Source: Fibrobacter succinogenes
GTDB lineage: Bacteria > Fibrobacterota > Fibrobacteria > Fibrobacterales > Fibrobacteraceae
DNA: 64,000 nt
NCBI GenBank assembly: GCA_902800345.1
Contig: CADCDO010000013.1
Coordinates: 1 to 64,000 of the forward strand
Direction: 5' to 3'
The number at the start of each line of letters is the position of its first letter. The first letter of the stretch is position 1. The notes under the pieces were generated by a model. It had not been told where the DNA came from and did no database searches. It was given only the letters and a program-made list of their open reading frames with translations. The position numbers were made by a program, and so were the translations under genes. Of the stretch, positions 11,801 to 20,970 are shown one piece after another.

Positions 11801-14560
11801 TGTCGTTGCGGTTACGGAGTGGCTCTTGGTGTCCGTCACCGTAATGGTCACGGGGTACGTGGCATTGCTGCCGTTATAAAGGGCTTCGTAATCGAGCAGA
11901 GCCTGGTCTTTGACAAGAATCGATACCGTTCTTGTCCCTGCCGAATTGTTTGTTTCCTTAAGTTCAAAGATGTCGGCCATCGATGTTGCGGTCGTATTCG
12001 CAGCACCCGTCAAATCGCCGGTCAACGAGTACGTCAACGTTTCGAAAACGCCGGCAATCTTGTCGTTATCAAATACTTCGAACGTACCGACAACAGTACC
12101 CTTGGCAGAATTTTCTTTAACAGAATATTCCTTCTTCACGACGGGCGGAGGAGGCGGTTCATCCACATCAGCAAGGTCCACTGTTATTTGTGCCGTAGCA
12201 TCGCCACCCTGTCCATCTTCCACTTTAACCGTGAATGTCCAGGTCGGTTTCGTCTCGAAATCCAAAGCGCTACCGTCAGTCACGATAAGCTTGTTCGTAC
12301 CCTTCTGGAAATCGAACGGCACGCCCGTTGTTGTGACGGTAAAAGTAAGGGCATCGCCGTCGGCATCCGTTGCGACAACGTTACCGTTGGGCACAAGCGT
12401 TCCGGACGGCCAATCGCTACCATCCGTATTCTTTTCCGGGATTGTGAAAGTCTGGTTGCTAATAACCGGGTCGTCATTTTCGTTCTGGATTTTGACCGTA
12501 ATCGTAAACTTGTCAGAAGTGAGCGGACCAGCAATCTTTGATTTTTCTGTAGAAGCATTATCTGTCACTGTAGCCTGGACGACATATTCCTTCTTGACGC
12601 TGTATTCCAGGACTGCACCTTGTTTCACCTTAATCGTTGCAGTTTTGCCCTTACCCGACGGAACAATTTCAAACGCACTGTTGAAAGCCGAATAATCGGC
12701 GCTTGTCGCATCCAAAGTATAAGTATAGGTGTCCACGTCATTTTCATTGGAAACATCAGTTACCGTAATCGGACCACCGCTTACAGCGTGACCCTGTTCA
12801 TTCACGGTAAACTTTGCATCTGCTACAGAAGGTTTGTCATTGACGGGAGCGACATTCACTGTAGCCGTGTATTCAACAGAGGTGTTGTCTCCAGTACCGG
12901 AACCGACAACTTTGTACTTGAAGGTCGTGTAACTATTGCCAAATTCATTGGCCTTGGCCTGATAAGTGAGCTTACCCAAATCGGCAACAGCAATGTTTGC
13001 ACCCGACGAAATAGCAGTACCGTTAAATGTCAAAGTACCCTTGGCTGGGAGACTTGTGATAGTCACAGAAGCAAACGTTCTTGTGGAATGCTTGTAATTG
13101 AACTCAGTCGATGTAAATGCATGCTTCTCGTCTTCATTGACATTGATGACAAGTGCAGTCGTGACATAAGGCAGTTCATCGGAATCCGTGATGTAAATGT
13201 TGAAACCGTTATGCTGCGAATCAAAGTTGTCAGTAGAAGGTTTGGCGCCTTTAAGATCCGAAATGACCAGCCAGAATTTTTCACCGCTAGTACTTGTTTC
13301 GACAAGGCCATCGATTAGAGGCTTGAGGTTGATACTTGCGGTAGGAGTTACATCACCTTTAGGAATCGTCAATTGAACAGGGCTATCTGTGCCGCAAATC
13401 GGGAACGCATGAGAAGCATCTTTCGGAGCAACATCATCCTTGCTTGCATACTGACCATTGACAGGAGGATCCCTGAATTCAAAGCAGTACTTAAACGTGA
13501 CAACTTCTTCACCTGCTTTATCCAAACCAATATTGATAGTATGCCAAGTATTGTCTTCCTTGAACGTAGCGCTTTTGTTGCTCAAAACCAACACAGGAAT
13601 TTCTTCAGGAGGAACAAACTTGAAACCATCGCCTTTAACTTCGTTACCCATTTTCAAGTTTTTCGCTATAAGCTGCCCAGCAAAGCTCATGTTGCAAACA
13701 ACTTCAAGAGTACCTCCACTTATGATAGTACCGACAAATGGGGCATAGTCAATATTTTGAAGGGTAAAACCTTGTTCGACATAGATAACCAGGTTGCCTT
13801 CATAATCACCGCCACTGCAATTATATTTGCTATTAGATTGTTGACCAGGAGCTAAATTACAGCGAGGACCACTTTCTCCGTCATATTGAACCACGATTTG
13901 CGGATGGGTCGAGTTTTGACTGATATTGAATTTTTTCGCAAAAATACGCGTTATACGTCCACCGGCAGGCATCAAGACCAGCAACCGGCTTTCCTGACCA
14001 AAGTTGATGTTGTTGAAATACAAATCAGCAGATCCGCTTCGCACATCGATCGTATAAGTTCCATGGTCAGGCGTATTAAGATCTCTCAAATTCGAAGGCC
14101 AACCACCAGCGCTCATGTAAGGAACCGGAATATCCCTATACTGGGGAACATCGGCGCAACTGCCCGAAGTGGTTGTCCCTTGGCACTTGGTGCCACTAGC
14201 CTTTCCACTATTTGAAATAGAGCCACCATAGCGGATAGGGCCCGTAGTCAGTGTCATACCTTTGTCATTATTGGCACTCCCACCCACGATAATGGCACCA
14301 GCAATTTGAGCGTCATTTCCTGTAGCAGATAAATTACCCGTAGCAGAACCCACCCAGCCATCAGCTTTAGGGAAATTGTTGTTGTTACCAAACGAAATTG
14401 CCGTCTGGCCCCACATTTTGTAATTGATGAGATAATTCCAATTTTGGGCATCCGTACTTGTATTACCAAACGTCAACGGAGCGAGTCCCTGAGCCATTGA
14501 CGAAATAGCGCCCACAACAACCAGGGCCGCTGCTTTAAGACTTAATTTGCCTAACCACAT
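5819..14560 (-). CDS. Giant cadherin-repeat surface adhesin (2913 aa)
   Basis: I start at ATG 14560, preceded by AAGGAG and opening a clean signal peptide (MWLGKLSLKAAALVVVGAIS). Residues about 30-330 form an N-terminal beta-rich domain with repeated G-G-x-I units, resembling choice-of-anchor/beta-helix regions. About residues 570-2200 hold some 14 cadherin-like repeats of about 100 aa, each ending in a D-V-N-E/D-x-P motif with E-N and D-x-D calcium-ligand patterns. A C-terminal module follows, interrupted by a Ser/Lys linker (about 2450-2480), and ends in F-G-Y-R-R-P-V plus a Lys/Ser tail. The C-terminal module is shared with the next gene. Likely secreted, calcium-stiffened and used for adhesion to cells or plant fibre; the ligand is unknown. 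Confidence 0.85.
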   Translation of the reverse strand: MWLGKLSLKAAALVVVGAISSMAQGLAPLTFGNTSTDAQNWNYLINYKMWGQTAISFGNNNNFPKADGWVGSATGNLSATGNDAQIAGAIIVGGSANNDKGMTLTTGPIRYGGSISNSGKASGTKCQGTTTSGSCADVPQYRDIPVPYMSAGGWPSNLRDLNTPDHGTYTIDVRSGSADLYFNNINFGQESRLLVLMPAGGRITRIFAKKFNISQNSTHPQIVVQYDGESGPRCNLAPGQQSNSKYNCSGGDYEGNLVIYVEQGFTLQNIDYAPFVGTIISGGTLEVVCNMSFAGQLIAKNLKMGNEVKGDGFKFVPPEEIPVLVLSNKSATFKEDNTWHTINIGLDKAGEEVVTFKYCFEFRDPPVNGQYASKDDVAPKDASHAFPICGTDSPVQLTIPKGDVTPTASINLKPLIDGLVETSTSGEKFWLVISDLKGAKPSTDNFDSQHNGFNIYITDSDELPYVTTALVINVNEDEKHAFTSTEFNYKHSTRTFASVTITSLPAKGTLTFNGTAISSGANIAVADLGKLTYQAKANEFGNSYTTFKYKVVGSGTGDNTSVEYTATVNVAPVNDKPSVADAKFTVNEQGHAVSGGPITVTDVSNENDVDTYTYTLDATSADYSAFNSAFEIVPSGKGKTATIKVKQGAVLEYSVKKEYVVQATVTDNASTEKSKIAGPLTSDKFTITVKIQNENDDPVISNQTFTIPEKNTDGSDWPSGTLVPNGNVVATDADGDALTFTVTTTGVPFDFQKGTNKLIVTDGSALDFETKPTWTFTVKVEDGQGGDATAQITVDLADVDEPPPPPVVKKEYSVKENSAKGTVVGTFEVFDNDKIAGVFETLTYSLTGDLTGAANTTATSMADIFELKETNNSAGTRTVSILVKDQALLDYEALYNGSNATYPVTITVTDTKSHSVTATTKIAVVDVNETLTATGGTFYLEEHLPVGSPVCAEYADLATGAIFKDCKTQAQVVGSDLDIYTPAFSDLKFTMSSTKNTGSYAANAKNFTIGQKDGKLYSNAEFDHETGQPTFEFYVNVSDGEFSVDVLVTVNINNIKEPDIISHVDGAASIKENSTTGTKVENFKENDDVKKSIADAKLTKDIVFKVDQTASSNAMGLFNIGAEKGIISVKNKDDLDFENLYPNNVFEVVILVNGKKDDGYELSEPIKITRNIQVEDVNEAPVINNAAPIQVPETATKADGPIGHVDATDPDFCSKDPMYACSNGLHPQGFNKLTYTIEEIYEVNGSKDFPFEMDPGTGAISVMDTKTLSATKQDTYKFKVKVMDNAVGSPSRYDEADITIKVTDVNRPSEFKVLADLYEIDENVAVKSQFSDKIIVYDEDKADIDALTIDIKDNDAGTVAAEDLFEVVQLGSTDAKLQTTFVIQTKKDLDYETLYKATEKDAIFDVTLTINDGSGKPTSKTTKIRVNDVNERPAFDKDAYAFIVNENVKTASSLGVASAKDPDIYNASFGTLYYSLEGSEAAQFDINTSTGEISTINNAKLDYETKSTYKFYAVVTDKKHTEKVPVTVTVTDEKEVPKFPDNPPSLAVDENTKKGTTVGAVVATDDDCKGDYSKTCKTPTYSLDETDIAADDYKSFTIDNDGTIKVAADDILNYEKKNEYSVRVVAKDGDDPTLSSYIDVVIKINDVNDAPVYEEKEYVFEIHENAPKGEFVGTVIANDEDTWSKLTFVLSDDPNGSTGDAATFEIDENGSIFLASKTLNYEKKDVYKVIATATDNGKEYGAKIGRTDFKNYEATTKVTIKIIDDPDVPVIKDDDKKGYDVNENTDQKPLNAEIACYELQDEDKGQTATMLGYIKDDGNTKDADRLFDAKVEKKGDVYKLCLFVKDPTKINYEEMIHSYSIIVGVMDEDNLTAEIPKTINIVDVNEMPVIWGSLTFSFYEGKGKDYVIGRLDPEDIDTSKVFRDNVFSPVSGDTALFTITEDGKIKTKQNFDYEDAANHTFELKVALSDRDSKKYPELTTQTIVSITLKNMPEVPEITSTEFSVKENSEGGTSIGVIEAKDPDGSGKLLFELSDDNPYVIVTPDGEIKVKDGAEIDYEKMQKFTISVTVKDEDGLVSDGDIVIKVIDVNEAPKITPQEFMFPEDSKPGTKKGPVEAKDPDTKNPKFNDLKFYPVDENEKFQVNTNGDIVLKGELDYESDSVYVIKVRVTDGEFSDTTDITVKIGNVIERSEVEITRVEAGDSVYTYPDKDIFTNQKEITVEWKQDGKTKSSVETLTEGKNVIIKKYKDPSKDVEGADTVIVYFSTATPEVDVFASKTKVEADNIFTVVETVDKQDSTIYVNKENKDVKVSVKDSVSDVKETYDVEVVLDTVAVSDKIVKTLIDVSKSQPSLDKNPKSDVKKKSLNEDKTQVSYEETVNGNKVTISYNVDDKGEIIKLPVINENGEKKMTEVIEVSTVVEVKGKNVTVSYKADAETGKILYGDSEGNLMLDVPSSSSAKKPTSSSSSKKGDSSSSSKKDESSTEQGDVDLKTGVGAFTVTYDANGVEGNKATVSYVIDEKGKIVANEEGDRGFLVTYTYTNKYGNSGEKSVFMVLDKTKPLVIINSPSDGEVVYANYVDVDWCIAIDGDKDNCVKQDTLNFQSLENGVQSIKRIYRDKAGNEYVAEISVMMKKAKDVNVHLEKPMIIVAIDSVDKYYSSNPPEEDQAYAVTILNPTTQKEKEVVKGFNGHDSKKGSGDEPYPGYDGHLGPTIKIDMRLPIATAVGGLATLDDIIVNDMVPLEEVDAADAKKVTVKEYVKEYCSEEFQESLGKDYSKATLYSTTAHVTLWFYTTGGQFIDKYSFDYKVDDPQYVDKAGLVKLFYEMKPDENGELRDSRGRLYGTGPFIVKTKVELRSKLRCTVPPVDGKKKFGDVLKSSDELLTRFGYRRPVLHGNERPLSKSKKDSKKKSSKKK

Positions 14561-14761
14561 ATTTTTTTCTATGCTCCTTATGCTCCGGCAAATCGTATGC
14601 ATCCAATTTGCCACAGTTATCCCCAAACATCCAGGTATTCTCTTCATAAATATAGTAACGAGACTTCAAAAATCAAAAGGTTTTTTTTTCGAAAAAGTAA
14701 TAAAAGAGTACTAAAAAGGGACATTTTAAGATTTCCGCTTACACAAAGCGTTTCATGGCGT

Positions 14762-14767
14762 ATTATA
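14762..14767 (-). promoter_or_regulatory. Likely -10 box upstream of the giant adhesin
   Basis: On the minus strand the sequence TCCCATATAATAC contains a perfect TATAAT. The same 13-mer occurs upstream of the second adhesin (20894-20899). It implies a leader of nearly 200 nt. No -35 consensus is visible; instead the 8-mer AACCTCTA occurs twice just upstream, which could be an activator site. Confidence 0.55.
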
Positions 14768-14883
14768 TGGGAGTAGAGGTTAAAATTTAGAGGTTATTTT
14801 CCAGTCAATGGCTTTGAATTATTTGCCATTATGCGAAGAAAAAGACCCATCAAGAAGGGCGTGACTGCGACTTTTGCAGTGAC

Positions 14884-14937
14884 AAAAAAAGACCCCGGCT
14901 AGGTTCTTCTGCCGCTCAGGACAGGCTCTAGCCGGGG
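14884..14937 (-). terminator. Rho-independent terminator of the second adhesin gene
   Basis: Arms CCCCGGCTAG and CTAGCCGGGG (14893-14902 and 14928-14937) with a minus-strand T-run at 14884-14890, about 34 nt past the stop of the 1922-aa adhesin gene. The remainder of the 14561-14970 spacer is leader and promoter of the giant adhesin. Confidence 0.85.
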
Positions 14938-14970
14938 TGATTTATTAAAAAGTTATCAACAGTTAATGCT

Positions 14971-17900
14971 TTATTTATTCACAGGACGTCGGTAGCCGAA
15001 CGCCTTCAGCAATTCGTCGCTGGACTTGATGACGACGTTCCTCTTCTTGTTCGCCTTGTTCTCTTCGTCCGGTCTCGTCGGAAGGTCACAACGGAGCTTC
15101 GAAGTCATCTTGACATCCGTCTTGAAGATATAGGCGCCAGTGCCATAGAGGCGTCCGTCCTTCGTCCTCACGTCGCCGTTCTCGTCAGGCTTCATCTCGA
15201 AGAAGAACTTGAGGAGACCCGCTTCGTTCACGTATTCCGGATCGTCAAGATTGTACTCAAAGCTGAAGTGGTCCGCAAACACGCCCGTGTTGGAATACAC
15301 CCAAATATTCACCTTGAGGGTCGTCCAGTAGAGGTTCATCTTGCTGTAGTCCGAAGTCATGGACTTTCTGAATTCATCCGTGCAGTACTGTTCCACATAT
15401 TCACTGACGGTGACCTTTCTACTGTTAGCGGCATCCACACCATCCAACGCGATCATGCCATCGGAAGTCATAATGTCATCCAGCGTTGCCAGTCCGCCGA
15501 GAGCGTTCGCCACAGGCACACGAGCGTCAACCGAGAGTGTCGGTCCAAGATGTCCGCCCTCGAATCCCTGGTAAGGTTCCCTGCCAGAGCCGCTCGACGG
15601 TTTGTTCTTAATTCCGACGATAGTCTCCGTTTCGGCCTTTTTCTTGTAGTTGTAGAAGGACACCGTGTAGTTTTGGTCTTTCTTGGGCGGGTTAGATTTG
15701 TAGTACTTTTCGACAGAGTCGCGATCGACAAGCGTAACCGGCTTTTCGACGTTGATGTCGATATTCTTCACATTCTTGACCATCACATGCACAGAATCGC
15801 GAGATTCGTTACCGGCCTTGTCACGGAACACGCGGACAATCGTTTGTACGCCATTTTCGAGACCCTGGACACTAAGCGTATCCTGAACGACTCCGTTCAC
15901 CGTCCACTTGACTGTCGCAAAGTTGGACGTAAGGACTTCGTCTTCCACCGGACTCTGAATCTTTACGACCGGTCCCTTCTGGTCCAAAACGATCAGCACT
16001 TCTTTCTTCGAAGCGTTACCATACTTGTTCACATAAGTGTAGCCAACGTTGTAACCAATGTTACCGTCGTTGTTCTTTGCGATGTTGCCGTTTTCATCCA
16101 GGTAGTACGAAATGTCAGCGGTATTGCCGTTTCTATCTTCGTACGTGTAATGCACTTTATATGAACCTCTCACGTCATCGCCATCTGCAGAAAGTACGGA
16201 TTCGCTATCGTACACACCCGTATTGAGCATCACGCGTTCGCCCGTAGAGGCATCCGCAAAGTACGATACCGTCACATCCATGTCGCCCACCTTCGTCGTG
16301 TAGGACACTTCGATAACAGCGATTTCCTTTGTCTTGCCCGAAGCGGTTACCACGGACTGCTTGATATCCTTGCCCTTCTTGTCGGTATAGTAGGAGACTG
16401 TCACGGTCAAGCCTTTGACGGTTTCTGTATAAGAATTCTTGATATAAGTTCCATTTTCCGGAACAGACGTGATTCCAGAAGCAGGCTTCTTGTTGCGAGT
16501 CACCTTTGAATCGGCAACGCTCTTCACGTTCTTGAATTCGCTAGCCGACAGAGAGACCGTATTCAGTTCCACATTGACGGTGAACGCGTCAGAAACATGC
16601 GTTACCGTATCCAGGACAGTCACCTTGATATCGTTCTTTACATTGTTCACATAAATAGCGGTATCGTTTTTCGTAGCCTTTTCGACGACGGTATAGATGT
16701 TGTCTGCAGCAACGCCACTGCCATTGGCCGTAACCGTCACAACCGGAGCCGCATTGCTGTAGCAAATTATCACGGTATCGGCACCCGGATCGTTCTTTGT
16801 CTTGTCGTGGAACGTCTTGATGACTTCGTTGCAGCCAAGCTTAAGCGAATCAGTGCTGGACTTGATCTTTTCGTCCTGTTTCCATTCGATTTCCACGACG
16901 TCATGGTTCACAAAGATGGTATCGTTCGTATTGAGATAGACAGAATCCGGATCTTCCACGCGGGTGATTTCGACCTCGGACTTTTCATAGACATCGAGGA
17001 CCTTCACGACGACGTTCTTGGTCGATGTGAGACTGCGGTCGTCCTTATCCGTCACACGGGCGGTAATCACGTAGATGGAATCCGCTTCGTAGTCGATAGG
17101 CTTCAGGAGAATGGCATCTCCATTCGGCATAATCTGGACGACCCCGCCATTATCCGTATTGTCATAAACGTTGTTGCGGAAATTCGGATTCTTGGTATCC
17201 GGGTCATCGTTATCCGTCCGGACCGTGCTGAATGTTTCGTTCACAGTCTGGTTTTCATACACATAAATAGTATCTACGAGGATAGACGCCGCTTCGTTTA
17301 CGTCAATCACGTTGATAGTGACCGTCGTATCACCGTAAACGCCATTTTCGTCCTTGGCACGGACTCTGATGGAATAGGAATCCTTCGTTTCGTAATCAAG
17401 CGGAGATGCAACAGAGAACTTGCCCGTCACGGAATCCAATTTAAATTCGTTTGTCGCACCCACTTCAGTCGAGCCATCGAGGATGAAGAATTTGAGAGTC
17501 GTATTAGACCCTTCGGCATTATCCACTTCAAGAGCTTTCTTGAAAGTCGTGCCAACGGTATCCGTCTCAGGAACGTTATATACAAGTTCAGTGAATTCAT
17601 ACACATTCGTGAGTTCAACAATGACAGTTCCCGTAGTCGAAAGGTTCGCCTTGTTGGCATCCTTGATTACAATATCAAGTTTGTACGTTTTCGGTTCGGT
17701 TTCGTAGTCGAACTTGCGTGTCGTGGAAAGTTCTCCTGTATTTTCGTCCAGATAGAAGCCAATTTCATCGCAATTCAGGCATTCGAACTTGTTCTTGCGG
17801 AATTTCGACGCCGTATCCAAATCATCGAACGTCAGCGTCCCGATTTCGTAGCCCTTCTTATTTTCAGGGAACTTGAGCGTATCCGTTTCAACGAAGACCG

Positions 17901-20739
17901 GATTCTCGTTTACATCGTTTATCTTAATGATGACAACAGCCGTATCAGTCTGCACCTTCTGGCCTGCAACGCCGGATACATCGGATGCAACCACCTTCAT
18001 TTCATAAACGCTCTTCGTTTCGTAATCGAGTACGGCACCGGCAGCAACCGTAATCACACCCGAACTCGGGTTAATCACGAACGACTTGCTTTCATCGAGT
18101 AAGATATAGGTAATCGTTGCACCGATTTGCGTTGTCGTAGCGTTAATCGCATAGTCCATGACCACAGGCGTCGTGGCAGCAGAGTTCTCGTCAATATTTC
18201 CGTTGTACGTATCAAGCTCAAACTTTGGCCCATCTTCCACATCCGTGACGATAATGGTAAATTCCATATCTTCATAAAGATCTGGGTACAAAAGATTGCC
18301 ATCGGCATCCTTTGTATCGTCTTGAACTCTTAAAGTAAGCTTGTACGTATTCTTCGTTTCGTAATCGAGAACGACGCCGTTTTTCGTATAGACAATGCCA
18401 TTTTTCGTCACATCAAAGACATCCGTGTCACCACCAATGGCATACACAGCGTCATTCGTAAACTTGGAATTTTTAATAACATTGCCATCCTTATCGGTAT
18501 AAGTATCGGTATCAGCAAACTTTACCGCTTCATCCGAGTAAGCAGGCGCATTCCCTTCGGCAATCTTGAGCGTCTTTTCGTCATCCGGTTTGTATGTAAA
18601 GTAAGGAGTTTCGTTGACATCCGTAATATTGATCGTGAAGGTGTAATCGTCGCAAAGGTAATTGTGATTTGTCGCAGTAACACCCGCATTGCAGATTTCC
18701 ACCTTGATATCATATACCGTTCCCGATTCTTTCCAAGCTTCGAAATCGAACGCATCCACGCCGTCCTTCATCGTCACGACACCCGTTGTCGAATTGATTT
18801 CAAACAAGTCCTTCGCCGTACCGTCTTTAATCGCATACTCGAAGTAATCCCCCTCATCATCCTTCGCCTTGACCGTACCGGCCTTGGACTTTGTCGCATT
18901 TTCTGGTACGGCGAGATTTATATTGTCGGGATCGACAAAATGAGGCGGTTTGTTGTCGGAATCCTTAAGTTGCACCAAAAGGCCACCATCGAACTTGTTG
19001 CCGGAAATGACGGCTCCATTCAAGTTCATAATCTTGAACAACATGTACTCATCGCCTTCAATTTGAAGGTCTTCCTTTACACCGATATGCGCAGAATAGT
19101 AAGGAACGGTAGGCATACGGTCACCCTTCTTGATGACAACATGCTTGGATTTGCCATCCTTACAGAAGGGCATATAATTTACGTCGTCTTCATCGGTCGG
19201 ATTATCAGCCAAATCATCAAGCGAGCCAAATGAGCCCGTAGAACTCTTGTATCCATCGTATTTGCCACCAGTAGTATCCACATCAACACCAAAGAAGGCG
19301 AAGCAGTAATCGAAAGAGACTTCGGTACGAGCCGTATCCGTCAAGTAGAAATCCATACTGTACCAGTAATTGTCTTTTTCCTTGAATACATCCTTGACAA
19401 AAACGTCTGTCTTGATTTCAGGCGAATTGAACGGAACATAGTGAAATTCACCATCCAAATGGGATTCCATCCAAAGAGCTTTACCAGCAATCAACTGACC
19501 GGCAATACTGAAATGGTCTTGGACAGTGATATTGCCGGTTGAAATGAAGGTTCCCTGAAGATCTGTTTCCATGTTGCCGTTCATCGAAGGCCATTTTATA
19601 TCATGAGTCGTATAGAACAGCAAATTTCCCGCATAATTAGTATCATGAACAACAGTTATTTTACTGGCATCAAAGTTCCAGGCATTTTTGGAATCATCCC
19701 ACGTGGCTTCATTATCGACATAAGCCACCTGAATCTTAGTGTCATTAGCCGAAGAATGAATACCAATACTGTCTCTTAAAAAAATACGTGTTAGGCGCCC
19801 TGTTTTACCGTTATAGTTCTGTTTTTTAGAAGGCATCAAAATATAAAGTTTCTTTCCATAATTACCTTCAAAGTAAATACGCTCTATAAACTTATCATAC
19901 CACGTGTGTTCATCCTTGACATCTTCTTCAGTAATAGGGGGAATATGGATATAATCCGTTTCCCCATACACATTGCTTTTTAAATCTTTCGCAGGCTCCC
20001 ATGCAAGCCCCGTTGTATCGATAAGCGGAACAGAAAGGTTTGTATCGGGCCTAGGAACATAATCCGGGCAGTCAGTACCATCAAGATTCAAGCCAGAAAG
20101 ACCGGACATACCATCAAAGGACTGTTCCCAATTGGCAAATACACGCCCTTTTTTCTTGTGCGCATTTGTTATGAATCTATTCACCCATTCTGTATTGCGG
20201 CCTTCTCCATTTCTAAAATAAACATGTCCCGCAAAGCAATAAACACTGTCATACACAGAGTTTGGCGCATTATACCATGCAGCGAGGTAAAGATTCTTCG
20301 CGTAAACAAGTCCTGACACCAGCGTGTCTAAATCTGGAGAAGAAGACTCTTGTCTACCATCAGTGCCATCATAACTCAATCTAAGGTTTCGACCAGAAAT
20401 AATAGGCCCGCCCAAGGTATGCCGACCATTTATAAAAATAACGTCACCTTTTGCAGTACCCGTATAACCGCTAGGTTCCGCAATTCTAACAAGTTCTTTA
20501 TTAAAAACAATAGAATCAGTCGCCCAGAGCTTATACTTCATTAGCTCGTTCCAGTATTTCTGGTTTTCGTTTTCGCCCTTAACAGCCACTCCATTGACTT
20601 CGAAATGAAGAAGCGGTTCCAATTTGACGATTTCACGTTCAACGGCCGGCGCGCTTTGAGCTGAGCATGGTACTGCGAATCCTAGTGCCACCACAACAGA
20701 ACCTAAAATGGTTCCAAAATCAAAATTTTCCTTTTTCAT
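14971..20739 (-). CDS. Cadherin-repeat surface adhesin (1922 aa)
   Basis: Paralogue of the neighbouring 2913-aa adhesin. The chosen start (20739) gives MKKENFDFG and a signal peptide ending near CSAQ; GGGG lies 7 nt upstream. Residues about 40-560 form a large N-terminal domain of choice-of-anchor type with the same K-Y-K-L-W / G-G-P-I-I-S-G themes as its neighbour. About 590-1250 hold six cadherin-like repeats ending D-V-N-E-x-P. Residues 1250-1922 match the neighbour's C-terminal module closely (S-E-V-E-I-T-R-V-E start, F-G-Y-R-R-P-V end) but lack the Ser/Lys linker and Lys tail. Tandem duplication followed by loss or gain of repeats is the simplest origin. Expected at the cell surface. Confidence 0.85.
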   Translation of the reverse strand: MKKENFDFGTILGSVVVALGFAVPCSAQSAPAVEREIVKLEPLLHFEVNGVAVKGENENQKYWNELMKYKLWATDSIVFNKELVRIAEPSGYTGTAKGDVIFINGRHTLGGPIISGRNLRLSYDGTDGRQESSSPDLDTLVSGLVYAKNLYLAAWYNAPNSVYDSVYCFAGHVYFRNGEGRNTEWVNRFITNAHKKKGRVFANWEQSFDGMSGLSGLNLDGTDCPDYVPRPDTNLSVPLIDTTGLAWEPAKDLKSNVYGETDYIHIPPITEEDVKDEHTWYDKFIERIYFEGNYGKKLYILMPSKKQNYNGKTGRLTRIFLRDSIGIHSSANDTKIQVAYVDNEATWDDSKNAWNFDASKITVVHDTNYAGNLLFYTTHDIKWPSMNGNMETDLQGTFISTGNITVQDHFSIAGQLIAGKALWMESHLDGEFHYVPFNSPEIKTDVFVKDVFKEKDNYWYSMDFYLTDTARTEVSFDYCFAFFGVDVDTTGGKYDGYKSSTGSFGSLDDLADNPTDEDDVNYMPFCKDGKSKHVVIKKGDRMPTVPYYSAHIGVKEDLQIEGDEYMLFKIMNLNGAVISGNKFDGGLLVQLKDSDNKPPHFVDPDNINLAVPENATKSKAGTVKAKDDEGDYFEYAIKDGTAKDLFEINSTTGVVTMKDGVDAFDFEAWKESGTVYDIKVEICNAGVTATNHNYLCDDYTFTINITDVNETPYFTYKPDDEKTLKIAEGNAPAYSDEAVKFADTDTYTDKDGNVIKNSKFTNDAVYAIGGDTDVFDVTKNGIVYTKNGVVLDYETKNTYKLTLRVQDDTKDADGNLLYPDLYEDMEFTIIVTDVEDGPKFELDTYNGNIDENSAATTPVVMDYAINATTTQIGATITYILLDESKSFVINPSSGVITVAAGAVLDYETKSVYEMKVVASDVSGVAGQKVQTDTAVVIIKINDVNENPVFVETDTLKFPENKKGYEIGTLTFDDLDTASKFRKNKFECLNCDEIGFYLDENTGELSTTRKFDYETEPKTYKLDIVIKDANKANLSTTGTVIVELTNVYEFTELVYNVPETDTVGTTFKKALEVDNAEGSNTTLKFFILDGSTEVGATNEFKLDSVTGKFSVASPLDYETKDSYSIRVRAKDENGVYGDTTVTINVIDVNEAASILVDTIYVYENQTVNETFSTVRTDNDDPDTKNPNFRNNVYDNTDNGGVVQIMPNGDAILLKPIDYEADSIYVITARVTDKDDRSLTSTKNVVVKVLDVYEKSEVEITRVEDPDSVYLNTNDTIFVNHDVVEIEWKQDEKIKSSTDSLKLGCNEVIKTFHDKTKNDPGADTVIICYSNAAPVVTVTANGSGVAADNIYTVVEKATKNDTAIYVNNVKNDIKVTVLDTVTHVSDAFTVNVELNTVSLSASEFKNVKSVADSKVTRNKKPASGITSVPENGTYIKNSYTETVKGLTVTVSYYTDKKGKDIKQSVVTASGKTKEIAVIEVSYTTKVGDMDVTVSYFADASTGERVMLNTGVYDSESVLSADGDDVRGSYKVHYTYEDRNGNTADISYYLDENGNIAKNNDGNIGYNVGYTYVNKYGNASKKEVLIVLDQKGPVVKIQSPVEDEVLTSNFATVKWTVNGVVQDTLSVQGLENGVQTIVRVFRDKAGNESRDSVHVMVKNVKNIDINVEKPVTLVDRDSVEKYYKSNPPKKDQNYTVSFYNYKKKAETETIVGIKNKPSSGSGREPYQGFEGGHLGPTLSVDARVPVANALGGLATLDDIMTSDGMIALDGVDAANSRKVTVSEYVEQYCTDEFRKSMTSDYSKMNLYWTTLKVNIWVYSNTGVFADHFSFEYNLDDPEYVNEAGLLKFFFEMKPDENGDVRTKDGRLYGTGAYIFKTDVKMTSKLRCDLPTRPDEENKANKKRNVVIKSSDELLKAFGYRRPVNK

Positions 20740-20893
20740 AACATACCCCAACAATAAATCGGACGTTAAATTTTTTAAACATCTACTATTGAATATAGTA
20801 ACATTTTTTTAACAGTAAAACATTAGTTACGAAGAAAACACTAAAAAAGAGACCTTTTTACCCACTTTCGAGGTGTAGATTACACAACTTTGT

Positions 20894-20899
20894 ATTATA
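20894..20899 (-). promoter_or_regulatory. Likely -10 box upstream of the second adhesin
   Basis: Same TCCCATATAATAC context as at 14762-14767, again far upstream of the start codon (about 155 nt leader). Both leaders also share a stretch of the type TTTTTAGTRYTCTTTT. A shared control of both adhesins is inferred. Confidence 0.5.
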
Positions 20900-20936
20900 T
20901 GGGACAATTTGTTCCACACGGGCACATCTAATCCCC

Positions 20937-20965
20937 TTGAAAAAAAAACATTTTGATTCTATATT
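20937..20965 (+). promoter_or_regulatory. Sigma-70-type promoter of the SRP RNA
   Basis: TTGAAA at 20937-20942, a 17-bp spacer and TATATT at 20960-20965, six bases before the start of the SRP RNA. This is the closest match to the sigma-70 consensus noticed in the window, as expected for a stable-RNA gene. Confidence 0.8.
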
Positions 20966-20970
20966 TTACG

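Noticed and set aside
14561-14761. Riboswitch in the adhesin leaders
   Set aside because: The two leaders are long and share short words, but I could not fold a known riboswitch (for example the c-di-GMP class) in either.
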